DNA of 8,094 bases from Planctomycetota bacterium (lineage in GTDB: Bacteria > Planctomycetota > Phycisphaerae > WQYP01): positions 1 to 8,094 of the forward strand of contig JAJZCT010000129.1 of the NCBI GenBank assembly GCA_021828925.1. Direction: 5' to 3'. The notes below the pieces were generated by a model. That model ran no database searches, was not told the origin of the DNA, and saw only the letters and a list, made by a program, of their open reading frames with translations. Below, piece by piece: positions 1-5,909 of this stretch (its first letter is position 1; each line of letters opens with the position of its first letter). A program made the translations under genes and the position numbers.

Positions 1-125
1 AAATGGGTAAAACTCCCCTGCTGCAGGTTGACGCAGAAAACGATCCGGCGTTGGCGTTATATCAAAAAATGAACTGGATTGAGCTGGGCCGTTTGGCTCG
101 CGTATGGTTAAATTCCGCTTCCTGA
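1..125 (+). CDS. GNAT-type N-acetyltransferase, C-terminal fragment
   Basis: The frame is open from the window edge to a TGA at 123-125, giving about 40 visible residues; the N-terminus lies outside the window. The readable tail contains LLQVDAENDPALALYQKMNW followed by IELGRLARVWL. This matches the end of GNAT acetyltransferases, where a beta strand (L-x-L-x-V) is followed by N-x-x-A-x-x-L-Y-x-K, the helix that packs near acetyl-CoA, and then a strand beginning with an aromatic residue and G. The family transfers an acetyl group from acetyl-CoA to an amine, and the substrate cannot be told from this fragment. The ATG at position 3 is probably an internal methionine, since the acetyl-CoA-binding region must lie upstream. 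The gene ends 18 bp before the first parS-like site. The family call is fairly secure; the function is unknown. Confidence 0.7.
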   Translation, partial: MGKTPLLQVDAENDPALALYQKMNWIELGRLARVWLNSAS

Positions 126-143
126 GATTTTGAATTTAATTCA

Positions 144-159
144 TGTTCCACGTGGAACA
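144..159. promoter_or_regulatory. parS: parS-like centromere site 1 (perfect palindrome)
   Basis: The 16-bp sequence TGTTCCACGTGGAACA is a perfect palindrome, extended to 18 bp (143-160) by flanking A and T. It fits the widely conserved chromosomal parS consensus (TGTTNCACGTGAAACA type, with the central CACGTG). ParB, encoded 670 bp downstream, would load here as a CTP-dependent clamp and spread along the DNA. The site lies just after the acetyltransferase stop codon and outside any gene. Confidence 0.88.
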
Positions 160-338
160 TCTACCCTGTTTCAAACATTATGCGAGCTAATCCGCAAGAT
201 TAATTGCACTTCTCACGGTCTCATGCGGCTCCGTTGCCAAGCGTCTACCAGTGGCAAACCTTCCTAAGAAGAACCATAAGCCAGCCACGGACGGAACCTG
301 TCCGGCACCCATTCGCCGGCACAGCAGCTCCGATTACG

Positions 339-357
339 AAGAGCCTGTTTGAAAAGT
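339..357 (+). repeat. Left arm of 19-bp perfect inverted repeat
   Basis: Exact reverse complement of 671-689. The match stops at the next base on both sides (338/690 and 358/670 do not pair), so 19 bp is the full perfect length. The arms are 313 bp apart, which is too far for a simple transcription terminator. Confidence 0.9.
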
Positions 358-413
358 CCGATGCGGGTTCACTGGCTTGGCAAATGAATGGATCCAAAGA
401 CGCAGATCCGAAG

Positions 414-429
414 CATATTCCGGAATATG
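414..429. repeat. 16-bp perfect palindrome
   Basis: CATATTCCGGAATATG reads the same on both strands. It lies inside the segment bounded by the 19-bp inverted repeats. It could be a dimeric-protein binding site or chance; no neighbouring motif decides this. Confidence 0.6.
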
Positions 430-670
430 TTGAGGGTCGAGAACGCCGCAGGCAGCCGTTTGCCGCCCCAACGCGATCCCGGCGGAATTTCCCAACAGAC
501 TCTAAGTTCGTTAAGCAGATCATGATGCTCACAATTTCGCATTGTACGCATGCACAACTGATCCTGTTGTGAATGTATCCTCCGGGGAATCTGCGATGCA
601 AATTTACGCCTGGCTTGAAGCAGACACGAAATGGCTTTTATCATCCAGTTATCCGTTGAACCAATTCGCA

Positions 671-689
671 ACTTTTCAAACAGGCTCTT
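671..689 (-). repeat. Right arm of 19-bp perfect inverted repeat
   Basis: Exact reverse complement of 339-357. It ends 92 bp before the second parS-like site. Confidence 0.9.
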
Positions 690-752
690 ACAAACAAGTC
701 TGTTGTCCCGTCCTCATCCGGTCGCCCGTCACACTTTTGTGAAACTCCCGGC

Positions 753-781
753 TTGACGCAAATGACGTGATACCAGACAAT
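753..781 (+). promoter_or_regulatory. Possible sigma70-type promoter of parB
   Basis: TTGACG at 753-758 (5 of 6 to TTGACA) and GACAAT at 776-781 (4 of 6 to TATAAT) are separated by exactly 17 bp. The last base of the -10 is the first base of the parS-like site at 781-796, so transcription would start inside parS. ParB bound there should hinder RNA polymerase, suggesting autorepression of parB. The motif match is good, but regulation is inferred. Confidence 0.5.
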
Positions 782-796
782 GTTCCACGTAGAACA
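781..796. promoter_or_regulatory. parS: parS-like centromere site 2 (one mismatch)
   Basis: TGTTCCACGTAGAACA differs from the site at 144-159 at one position (G to A just right of the centre), which breaks the perfect dyad. Both sites continue with TC, giving 19-bp near-identity. It lies 29 bp before the parB start codon and overlaps the putative promoter. One substituted parS sites are common among functional chromosomal parS sets. Confidence 0.8.
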
Positions 797-825
797 TCGT
801 TTGAGAAAACAACGGAGAAATTCCC

Positions 826-1773
826 ATGGCTGCACAAGCACGACTCGGTAGGGGACTCAATGCACTGATTACAAATCGACAAAAGCCGTCCCATCCAGAA
901 GATAATTCAAACACTACCAATGGTGGTAAAAAGTCCAGTGGCCCACAAAATATAACCTACGCCGAAGAGCAACATCTACGTGTTTACGAAATATCTATCG
1001 ATCAAATTGACGATAATCCTGATCAACCACGCCAAACGATGGATTCTTCCGCATTAGCGGAGTTGGCAAATTCTCTTCGTACGCACGGAATTCTCCAACC
1101 CGTTCTGCTCAGGCAGGTCGGGCAACGTTATCAGCTTGTTGCCGGTCATCGCCGCACCGCAGCCGCCAAACTTGCCGGACTGATGACCATTCCCGCCATT
1201 ATCCGCGCCGATACAACTCCTGAACAACAAATCGAATGGGCCTTAATAGAAAATATCCAACGCCAGGATCTCAACCCCATTGAACGTGCCAAAGCGTATC
1301 GGGCTTATATCGAACGATTTTCCGTCACCCATGCCCAGGCGGCCCAGCGGCTTGGCGAAGATCGCACGACCATTACCAACTTCTTGCGTCTGCTGGATTT
1401 ACCAGGCGCCATTCAGGAACTGGTCATCGCCGGGGCCATTTCCACCGGCCATGCCAAAGTTCTTGCCGGCATTGATGATGCCCAACGCCAACTCGCTCTG
1501 GCAACCCTCACCGCCCAGCAGGGCTTAAGCGTCCGCCGCCTGGAAACGCTTGCCCGCGAAAGCGGAGCCGCCGCCCCGGCCCGTGCTTCCAAAACCGGAA
1601 CGGTGCGCACACCCAATGTTCTGGATATGGAGCAACGCATTTCCCGTCAACTGGGAACCAAGCTGCGTATTATTCCCAGTCGCAAAAAGGGGGCGGGCAA
1701 GGTCGTTATCCAGTATTTTTCCGTCGATGACTTTGACCGGATATTCGGACAGTTTACCAATAATCCACTATAA
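826..1773 (+). CDS. parB: Chromosome-partitioning protein ParB (Spo0J family)
   Basis: This 315-aa protein is a DNA-binding CTP-dependent clamp that loads at parS and directs origin segregation, normally with ParA. Residues 7-15 (LGRGLNALI) are the typical N-terminal ParA-interacting motif. NPDQPR (64-69), an AGHRR box (106-110) and ENIQRQDLNPIERAKAY (142-158) make up the ParB/Srx-type nucleotide-binding domain. A helix-turn-helix spans about 166-193 (from SVTHAQAAQRLG to LLDLP), and GHAKVL (208-213) is the next conserved block. Residues 264-310 form the C-terminal dimerisation domain after a poorly conserved linker. The start is supported by GGAG at 814-817, 8 nt ahead of ATG, and by the correct N-terminal motif. 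Length is usual. Odd points: the nucleotide box reads GHRR where chromosomal ParBs usually have GERR, and no parA lies directly upstream. Confidence 0.95.
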   Translation: MAAQARLGRGLNALITNRQKPSHPEDNSNTTNGGKKSSGPQNITYAEEQHLRVYEISIDQIDDNPDQPRQTMDSSALAELANSLRTHGILQPVLLRQVGQRYQLVAGHRRTAAAKLAGLMTIPAIIRADTTPEQQIEWALIENIQRQDLNPIERAKAYRAYIERFSVTHAQAAQRLGEDRTTITNFLRLLDLPGAIQELVIAGAISTGHAKVLAGIDDAQRQLALATLTAQQGLSVRRLETLARESGAAAPARASKTGTVRTPNVLDMEQRISRQLGTKLRIIPSRKKGAGKVVIQYFSVDDFDRIFGQFTNNPL

Positions 1774-1794
1774 TTGTTAATATGTATATGTGTT

Positions 1795-2712
1795 ATGAGC
1801 GATGAACGCACCATTCTGGATTTCCTGCGGCGCAAATATCCGCAGGCTAAAACCACGACGCTCCGGCGAATGGTCCAGGAAGCGCGCGTGTTTCTCAATG
1901 GCAAACCGGTGCGCTCTCTCAAGCAGGGCGTGCCGGACGGCATTACACCGCAGATTCACAATAATCGTGCCGGCACCGGGGCGGATTTAGCCCGACTTGA
2001 TGATGCGGTACGCCCGATTTACGCGGATTCCGACGTGCTGGTGGTGGTAAAACCCGCCGGACTGCTGACGGCAACCCATGCCGAAGAAAAGCGGCCCACC
2101 CTGCTGGCGGGAGTAAATCGGGTGCTTGGCCGGGATAACCAGAAACTCAAAGCCCATCTCGTGCATCGCCTGGACCGCGACGCATCCGGTCTGCTGGTGC
2201 TGGCCCGCGGCGTGCGGGCGTTGGCTGATTTAAAGCGGCAATTCCGAACTCACAGCATCACCAGAGAGTATGAACTCGTGGTGCACGGTACGCCCAAGCC
2301 CCCGGCGGGGCGGTTGGAACATCGGCTGCTTGAAACGGAATCCGGAATGGTGCGTGTATGCCCGAACAATCCCGCAATACCCAGCGCCGCCGCGGGCAAA
2401 CCGGCCATTTTGGATTATCAATTATTGCAGTCCAACGGGGCAATGAGCCTGATTCGGTGCCGCTTGCACACGGGCCGCAAGCATCAGATTCGCGTGCAGT
2501 TTGCGGCCATCGGCCATCCGGTGGTGGGGGACGTATTTTATGGCACGCCGGCGGCGCGGCGGGGGGGTGAAAGCAGATTATGTCTGCACGCGGTGCATGT
2601 ACAATTCACGCATCCGCGCACCGGAAAAACGCTGGACTTTCAATCGCCGCTGCCGCAAACTATCATGCGCTGGGTGCAGACCGCACCGGTGCGAAAAATC
2701 AAAAACGTGTAA
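1795..2712 (+). CDS. RluA-family 23S rRNA/tRNA pseudouridine synthase
   Basis: The 305-aa protein would isomerise specific uridines in structured RNA to pseudouridine. Residues about 5-50 form an S4-like RNA-binding domain (TLRRMVQEARVFLNGKPV). HRLDRDASGLLVLA (124-137) is the RluA catalytic motif, with the nucleophilic aspartate at 127. LHTGRKHQIRVQF (224-236) followed by GHPVVGD (240-246) is the family's second signature block. Length fits RluA/RluC/RluD enzymes, but the target uridine cannot be assigned. I chose the ATG at 1795, 21 nt after the parB stop, although no good ribosome-binding site precedes it. An in-frame TTG at 1774 directly abutting the parB stop would add MLICICV, which is not family-like. 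The close spacing suggests cotranscription with parB and possible translational coupling. A run of seven G at 2561-2567 leaves the frame intact. Confidence 0.92.
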   Translation: MSDERTILDFLRRKYPQAKTTTLRRMVQEARVFLNGKPVRSLKQGVPDGITPQIHNNRAGTGADLARLDDAVRPIYADSDVLVVVKPAGLLTATHAEEKRPTLLAGVNRVLGRDNQKLKAHLVHRLDRDASGLLVLARGVRALADLKRQFRTHSITREYELVVHGTPKPPAGRLEHRLLETESGMVRVCPNNPAIPSAAAGKPAILDYQLLQSNGAMSLIRCRLHTGRKHQIRVQFAAIGHPVVGDVFYGTPAARRGGESRLCLHAVHVQFTHPRTGKTLDFQSPLPQTIMRWVQTAPVRKIKNV

Positions 2713-2749
2713 GAATGTGGTTACTTTATTGTGTTTCGCGGAGCTTTAC

Positions 2750-3700
2750 ATGCCGTCACTTAAGAGAATCCTCGCTGTTTTGATCATTGCGCTTCCGGCA
2801 ATGTTATTATGCCGGCCAACCACCGCGGCCACGCCGCTGGTTATCCCCGTTTGGCCGCGGTTGAATATTCCCTTAAGCCAGAGGCACCCGAAGAAAAATG
2901 CCATCGGTGTACTGCTGACCCCGGTGCGCTGGCCGGAATTGACATGCTACCCGGCGGCAGCCGATAACAACAGCGGCACGGCGATTATTATCTGCCCGGG
3001 CGGCGGCTATGTCAGTGAGTGGGTTCCCCCGGAAGGTGTGGCACCGTCAAAATGGTTTAATCGCATCGGTGTGAATTGCTTTATTTTGCGCTATCGCCTG
3101 CCGGACGGTAAACTTCCGCCCAGCGGCGTGCCCTGGCCGTTGCAGGATGTGCGCCGGGCGATACAGATTGTACGCGCGCATGCCAAACAATGGCACATCA
3201 ATCCGCATCGCGTTGGCGTGATGGGTTTTTCGGCGGGGGGGTCGGTCGCCTCCCTGGCCGGTGTGCATTGGCTGCCCGGAAATCCGGATGCCGCCAATAA
3301 ACTCAATCGCTTCAGCACCCGCCCGGATTTCATGGTGCTGTGTTACCCGGTTATTTCCATGATGCCGGCCATTACGCATCCCGGTTCCCATAACGCGCTT
3401 CTGGGGCTTCATCCGCCATTGGATGTGGAACAATATTTCTCCAGCGAATTAAATGTTACTTCCTTGACCCCGCCTGCCTTTATCTGCTTTGCCCATGATG
3501 ACCCGCTGGTGCCAACCGCCAACAGCATTCGCTTTTACAAAGCTTTGAGAAGAAATGGCATTCCCGCGGAATTGCGCATGTTCCAGCGCGGTGGACACGG
3601 TTTCGGCCTGGGCCGGCCCGGCACAGGAACCGTCAAATGGCCGAAGGAATGTGAACGCTGGCTGCGCAAAATGCATTTCCTGCCCGCGGCAAAACGCTGA
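2750..3700 (+). CDS. Secreted alpha/beta hydrolase (esterase-like), tandem copy 1
   Basis: The 316-aa protein begins with a Sec-type signal peptide (basic KR, hydrophobic core to about residue 20, likely cleavage near TTAA-TP at 24-28), so it probably acts outside the cytoplasm. CPGGGY (82-87) is the oxyanion-hole loop. GFSAGG has the nucleophile Ser161, HDDPLVP gives Asp251 and GGHGFG gives His283: a complete catalytic triad. This layout matches the Abhydrolase_3/BD-FAE-like and acetyl-xylan-esterase-like hydrolases. Ester hydrolysis on decorated polysaccharides is a reasonable guess, but the substrate is not shown. The ATG at 2750 is preceded by GGAG at 2740-2743. The frame stays open upstream to 2501, but that part is a shadow of the pseudouridine synthase. 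It lies 37 nt after that gene, probably transcribed with it. It is the most diverged of the three copies, with an LLC that is not a proper lipobox. Confidence 0.85.
   Translation: MPSLKRILAVLIIALPAMLLCRPTTAATPLVIPVWPRLNIPLSQRHPKKNAIGVLLTPVRWPELTCYPAAADNNSGTAIIICPGGGYVSEWVPPEGVAPSKWFNRIGVNCFILRYRLPDGKLPPSGVPWPLQDVRRAIQIVRAHAKQWHINPHRVGVMGFSAGGSVASLAGVHWLPGNPDAANKLNRFSTRPDFMVLCYPVISMMPAITHPGSHNALLGLHPPLDVEQYFSSELNVTSLTPPAFICFAHDDPLVPTANSIRFYKALRRNGIPAELRMFQRGGHGFGLGRPGTGTVKWPKECERWLRKMHFLPAAKR
3119..3388 (+). repeat. Conserved core block of the tandem hydrolases, copy A
   Basis: This roughly 270-bp segment around the nucleophile elbow matches 4132-4401 with about 22 differences by my manual count (about 92 percent), and 5121-5390 similarly. 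Within it, 53 bp (3278-3330) are identical to 4292-4344 and differ at one base from 5281-5333. Flanking parts of the genes are much less alike. Confidence 0.8.
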
Positions 3701-3769
3701 ATGACACTCAATCCCGTTACGAAAGAGAAGAAAAACTGTTGCTTTTATACTTTTTACAGGAAAGCCTGA

Positions 3770-4705
3770 ATGATTAAGAAACTCACAACGACCCTGGCGG
3801 TTTTGTTGCTTACTGGATCGACCATGGCGGCAACACCGCGGGTTATCCCCGTGTGGCCGCACTTAAATGTTCCGGTAGCGCAACGCCATACTAAAATTGT
3901 GAAACACCATTCCATTGGTTACGTGGCAACAGGCCCGATTCTCTGGCCAACGATGACACTTTTTCCCGCGCCTCAAAAACGCGCCAACGGCTGTGCCATT
4001 GTCATCTGCCCCGGCGGAGCTTACTGGATTGAGGCCATGTCGCTGGAGGGTTATCGCGTGGCACGATGGTTTAATAAGCTGGGGGTAAGCTGCTATGTGC
4101 TGAAATATCGCCTGCCCGGTGCCCGGATTCCGCCCAGCGGTGTGCCCTGGCCCTTGCAGGATGTGCGCCGGGCGGTGCAGATCGTACGCGCCCATGCCAA
4201 ACAATGGCACATTAATCCGCAGCGCGTTGGCGTGATGGGCTTTTCAGCAGGGGGGTCGGTCGCCTCTCTGGCCGGTGTACATTGGCTGCCTGGAAATCCG
4301 GATGCCGCCAATAAACTCAATCGCTTCAGCACCCGCCCGGATTTTCTGGTGCTTGGCTATCCGGTTATTTCCATGATGCCCGGCATTACACATCCCGGTT
4401 CGCAGGATGGTCTGCTGGGAAAAAATCCCCCGCTGGATCTGGAAGAATATTTCTCCAGCGAGTTAAATGTCACGCCTTTAACTCCACCGACGTTTATGTT
4501 TTATGCCCATGATGATACAACCGTGAACCATCAAAACGAAAAACGCTTTTATGCCGCGCTTAAACGCAATGGTGTACCGGTAACACTCGTTGAATTTAAG
4601 CTCGGCTGGCACGGCTTTGGGCTGGGAAGAAAGGGGACCGATTCCACCCAATGGCCAATGGACTGCGCCCGCTGGTTGAAACGGATGCACTTTATTCCCC
4701 GATAA
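3770..4705 (+). CDS. Secreted alpha/beta hydrolase (esterase-like), tandem copy 2
   Basis: The 311-aa protein starts with a signal peptide (MIKKL, hydrophobic core, likely cleavage after TMAA near residue 21). It has CPGGAY (80-85), GFSAGG with Ser159, HDD with Asp249, and His281, so the triad is complete. The catalytic histidine is preceded by Trp280 (GWHGFG), where copies 1 and 3 have Gly. After the Asp it has TTVNHQN instead of copy 1's PLVPTAN; copy 3 shares the NHQN. Overall it is closer to copy 3 (both have LEGYRVARWFNKLGVSC), yet its central block is almost the same as copy 1 at the DNA level. AGGA at 3757-3760 supports the ATG at 3770. The gap after copy 1 is 69 nt. The active-site lip differences suggest a shifted substrate range within one ester-hydrolase family. 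Confidence 0.85.
   Translation: MIKKLTTTLAVLLLTGSTMAATPRVIPVWPHLNVPVAQRHTKIVKHHSIGYVATGPILWPTMTLFPAPQKRANGCAIVICPGGAYWIEAMSLEGYRVARWFNKLGVSCYVLKYRLPGARIPPSGVPWPLQDVRRAVQIVRAHAKQWHINPQRVGVMGFSAGGSVASLAGVHWLPGNPDAANKLNRFSTRPDFLVLGYPVISMMPGITHPGSQDGLLGKNPPLDLEEYFSSELNVTPLTPPTFMFYAHDDTTVNHQNEKRFYAALKRNGVPVTLVEFKLGWHGFGLGRKGTDSTQWPMDCARWLKRMHFIPR
4132..4401 (+). repeat. Conserved core block of the tandem hydrolases, copy B
   Basis: Counterpart of 3119-3388. Most differences between the blocks are at third codon positions. The identical 53-bp run here is 4292-4344. Confidence 0.8.
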
Positions 4706-4758
4706 ATATTTGCGTTTTCACTCTACAGAACTCCGCACTTTCGTGAACGGAATGCCGT

Positions 4759-5718
4759 ATGACCCGATATGTCTCGTTGCTGCTGATCCTGTTGCTTTTA
4801 CCCGTAACCGCCTCCGCGGCGCAGCGTCTGGTTGTGCCCGTTTGGCCCCATTTAAAGGTGCCGCAGAATCAGCGGATCAGCCTGTCGTTTTACCCCGTTG
4901 GCCGGGGGCGTCATATCCGTGGCCCGATCCGCTGGCCAACATTGCGCGTTTATCTTCCGCCCGCCAAGAAAGCCAATGGTTGTGCGCTGGTCATTTGCCC
5001 CGGTGGGGCGTATGTGGAAGAAGCCATTGGCCTGGAAGGCTACCGCGTGGCACGCTGGTTTAATAAACTTGGCGTAAGCTGCTTTGTATTGAAATATCGC
5101 CTGCCGGATGGGAAACTCCCGCCCAGCGGCGTGCCCTGGCCATTGCAGGATGTGCGCCGGGCGGTACAAATTGTCCGCGCGAATGCCAAACACTGGCACA
5201 TTAATCCGCAGCGCGTTGGCGTGATGGGCTTTTCAGCGGGTGGGTCGGTCGCCTCTCTCGCCGGCGTGCATTGGCTGCCTGGAAATCCAGATGCCGCCAA
5301 TAAACTCAATCGCTTCAGCACCCGCCCGGATTTTCTGGTGCTCGGCTATCCGGTCATTTCCATGATGCCCGGCATTACGCATCCGCTTTCCCACGCCAGT
5401 TTCCTGGGAAAACATGCTCCGCTGGATGCAGATGAATACTTTTCCAGCGAATTGAATGTCACCGCTTTAACCCCACCGACCTTCATGTTTTATGCCCACG
5501 ATGATCATGCCGTGAACCATCAAAATGAAAAGCGCTTTTACGCCGCGCTTAAACGCAATGGCATACCGGCAAAACTCATTGAATTTAAGCACGGCGGTCA
5601 TGGTTTTGGGCTTGGTAAAAAAGGGACAGACTCCGTGCAATGGCCGCGCGATTGCGCGGCCTGGATGAAAGCCCGAGGGTTGTTGCCTGAGCAACAGCCG
5701 CAAGCCGTCGGCCGCTAA
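4759..5718 (+). CDS. Secreted alpha/beta hydrolase (esterase-like), tandem copy 3
   Basis: The 319-aa protein has a signal peptide (MTRYVSLLLILLLLPVTASA, likely cleavage ASA-AQ near residue 20). It carries CPGGAY (80-85), nucleophile Ser159 in GFSAGG, Asp249 in HDDHAVNHQN, and His281 in GGHGFG. Triad residue numbers are the same as in copy 2. It shares RLPDGKLPPSG with copy 1, while the upstream block and the Asp loop match copy 2, so it is a mosaic of the two. A short extra C-terminal tail (LPEQQPQAVGR) follows. A weak CGGAA at about 4748-4752 precedes the ATG at 4759. The gap after copy 2 is 53 nt, with no visible promoter or terminator, consistent with one transcript for all three. Confidence 0.85.
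   Translation: MTRYVSLLLILLLLPVTASAAQRLVVPVWPHLKVPQNQRISLSFYPVGRGRHIRGPIRWPTLRVYLPPAKKANGCALVICPGGAYVEEAIGLEGYRVARWFNKLGVSCFVLKYRLPDGKLPPSGVPWPLQDVRRAVQIVRANAKHWHINPQRVGVMGFSAGGSVASLAGVHWLPGNPDAANKLNRFSTRPDFLVLGYPVISMMPGITHPLSHASFLGKHAPLDADEYFSSELNVTALTPPTFMFYAHDDHAVNHQNEKRFYAALKRNGIPAKLIEFKHGGHGFGLGKKGTDSVQWPRDCAAWMKARGLLPEQQPQAVGR
5121..5390 (+). repeat. Conserved core block of the tandem hydrolases, copy C
   Basis: Third copy of the core block. The longest near-identical run is 5281-5333, with a single A for G at 5289 relative to the other two. Block ends are approximate because they were aligned by eye. Confidence 0.75.
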
Positions 5719-5720
5719 CC

Positions 5721-5733
5721 GTGCGCCGCGCAC
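5721..5733. other. Short hairpin after the hydrolase cluster
   Basis: GTGCG and CGCAC form a 5-bp GC-rich stem with a CCG loop, three bases after the stop of hydrolase copy 3. A second small stem (ACCAC/GTGGT, 5746-5758) follows. Neither is followed by a T-run, so a factor-independent terminator is not supported, although some attenuation of read-through is possible. Confidence 0.3.
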
Positions 5734-5774
5734 CCACGCCGGGGCACCACCATGTGGTATTTAGAATGTACTAT

Positions 5775-5802
5775 TTGCGTTCCGGCCCAAAGCCTATAAT
5801 AT
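5775..5802 (+). promoter_or_regulatory. Possible promoter of the YwgA-like/HD operon
   Basis: A consensus -10 TATAAT occurs at 5795-5800. The only nearby -35 candidate is TTGCGT at 5775-5780, which is too close to it (14 bp) but is 16 bp from the overlapping TAATAT at 5797-5802. A start here would leave a leader of about 100 nt before the ATG at 5910. The location in the 190-bp spacer fits, but the -35 is poor. Confidence 0.35.
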
Positions 5803-5909
5803 ATGTGGTGGATCAAGGTGGTTGAAGGGTATTGCCGACATTCCTCGGCCATCCTCTCATCCGTTGCGGGTTATTCCGGAAGGCCGGAAGGATAGGGGGT
5901 ATTCATCCT

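Larger units (their letters stand above)
339..689. mobile_element. MITE-like or IS-remnant segment bounded by 19-bp inverted repeats
   Basis: The sequence AAGAGCCTGTTTGAAAAGT at 339-357 recurs as its exact reverse complement at 671-689. Beyond the perfect 19 bp, the inner flanks share a GGTTCA-NN-GG motif at comparable depth (about 368-377 on the left, and on the complement of about 650-660 on the right), which hints at a longer imperfect terminal repeat. The enclosed 351 bp encodes no transposase. A non-autonomous miniature element or an internally deleted insertion sequence would look like this. No clear target-site duplication is visible: TTA occurs near both ends but is not directly abutting. 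The mobile nature is therefore inferred from the inverted repeats alone. Confidence 0.45.
126..825. other. 700-bp intergenic region with parS sites and a MITE-like segment; no convincing gene
   Basis: This gap between the acetyltransferase and parB has open frames of about 60-120 codons on both strands, but none shows a recognisable domain, a good ribosome-binding site or protein-like composition (many Cys, Arg and Ser, as in chance translations). What it does hold: parS-like palindromes at 144-159 and 781-796, a perfect 19-bp inverted repeat at 339-357 and 671-689, a 16-bp palindrome at 414-429, a short hairpin (stem 553-558 with 566-571), and a promoter-like sequence at 753-781. It looks more AT-rich than the genes downstream of parB. 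Confidence 0.7.

Noticed and set aside
204..572. 122-codon open frame on the plus strand in the intergenic region
   Set aside because: No ribosome-binding site, no recognisable domain and an unnatural residue mix. It crosses the left inverted repeat, and overlapping minus-strand frames are equally long, as expected by chance.
2561..2567. Seven-G runs (also at 3235-3241 in hydrolase copy 1) as phase-variation switches
   Set aside because: Both frames are intact and GC-rich codons explain them. Copies 2 and 3 have six G or an interrupted run, so there is no sign of a selected repeat tract.
2501..2749. Upstream extension of hydrolase copy 1
   Set aside because: It overlaps the pseudouridine synthase in another frame, and the signal peptide and Shine-Dalgarno sequence both place the start at 2750.
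3746..3751. TATACT as a promoter for hydrolase copy 2
   Set aside because: No -35 hexamer lies 16-18 bp upstream (the sequence there is AAGAGA-like).
3091..5321. Similar minus-strand frames (with MLKRLSLLAASGFPGSQ-like translations) in all three hydrolase genes
   Set aside because: They recur only because the sense-strand core is repeated. Differences between copies sit at sense third codon positions, and the sense frames encode complete enzymes.
5721..5758. Terminator after the hydrolase cluster
   Set aside because: The two small stems are not followed by a run of T, so an intrinsic terminator is not supported.
5832..5909. N-terminal extension of the YwgA-like protein
   Set aside because: The extra 26 residues are not family-like, and a strong AGGGGG precedes the internal ATG at 5910.
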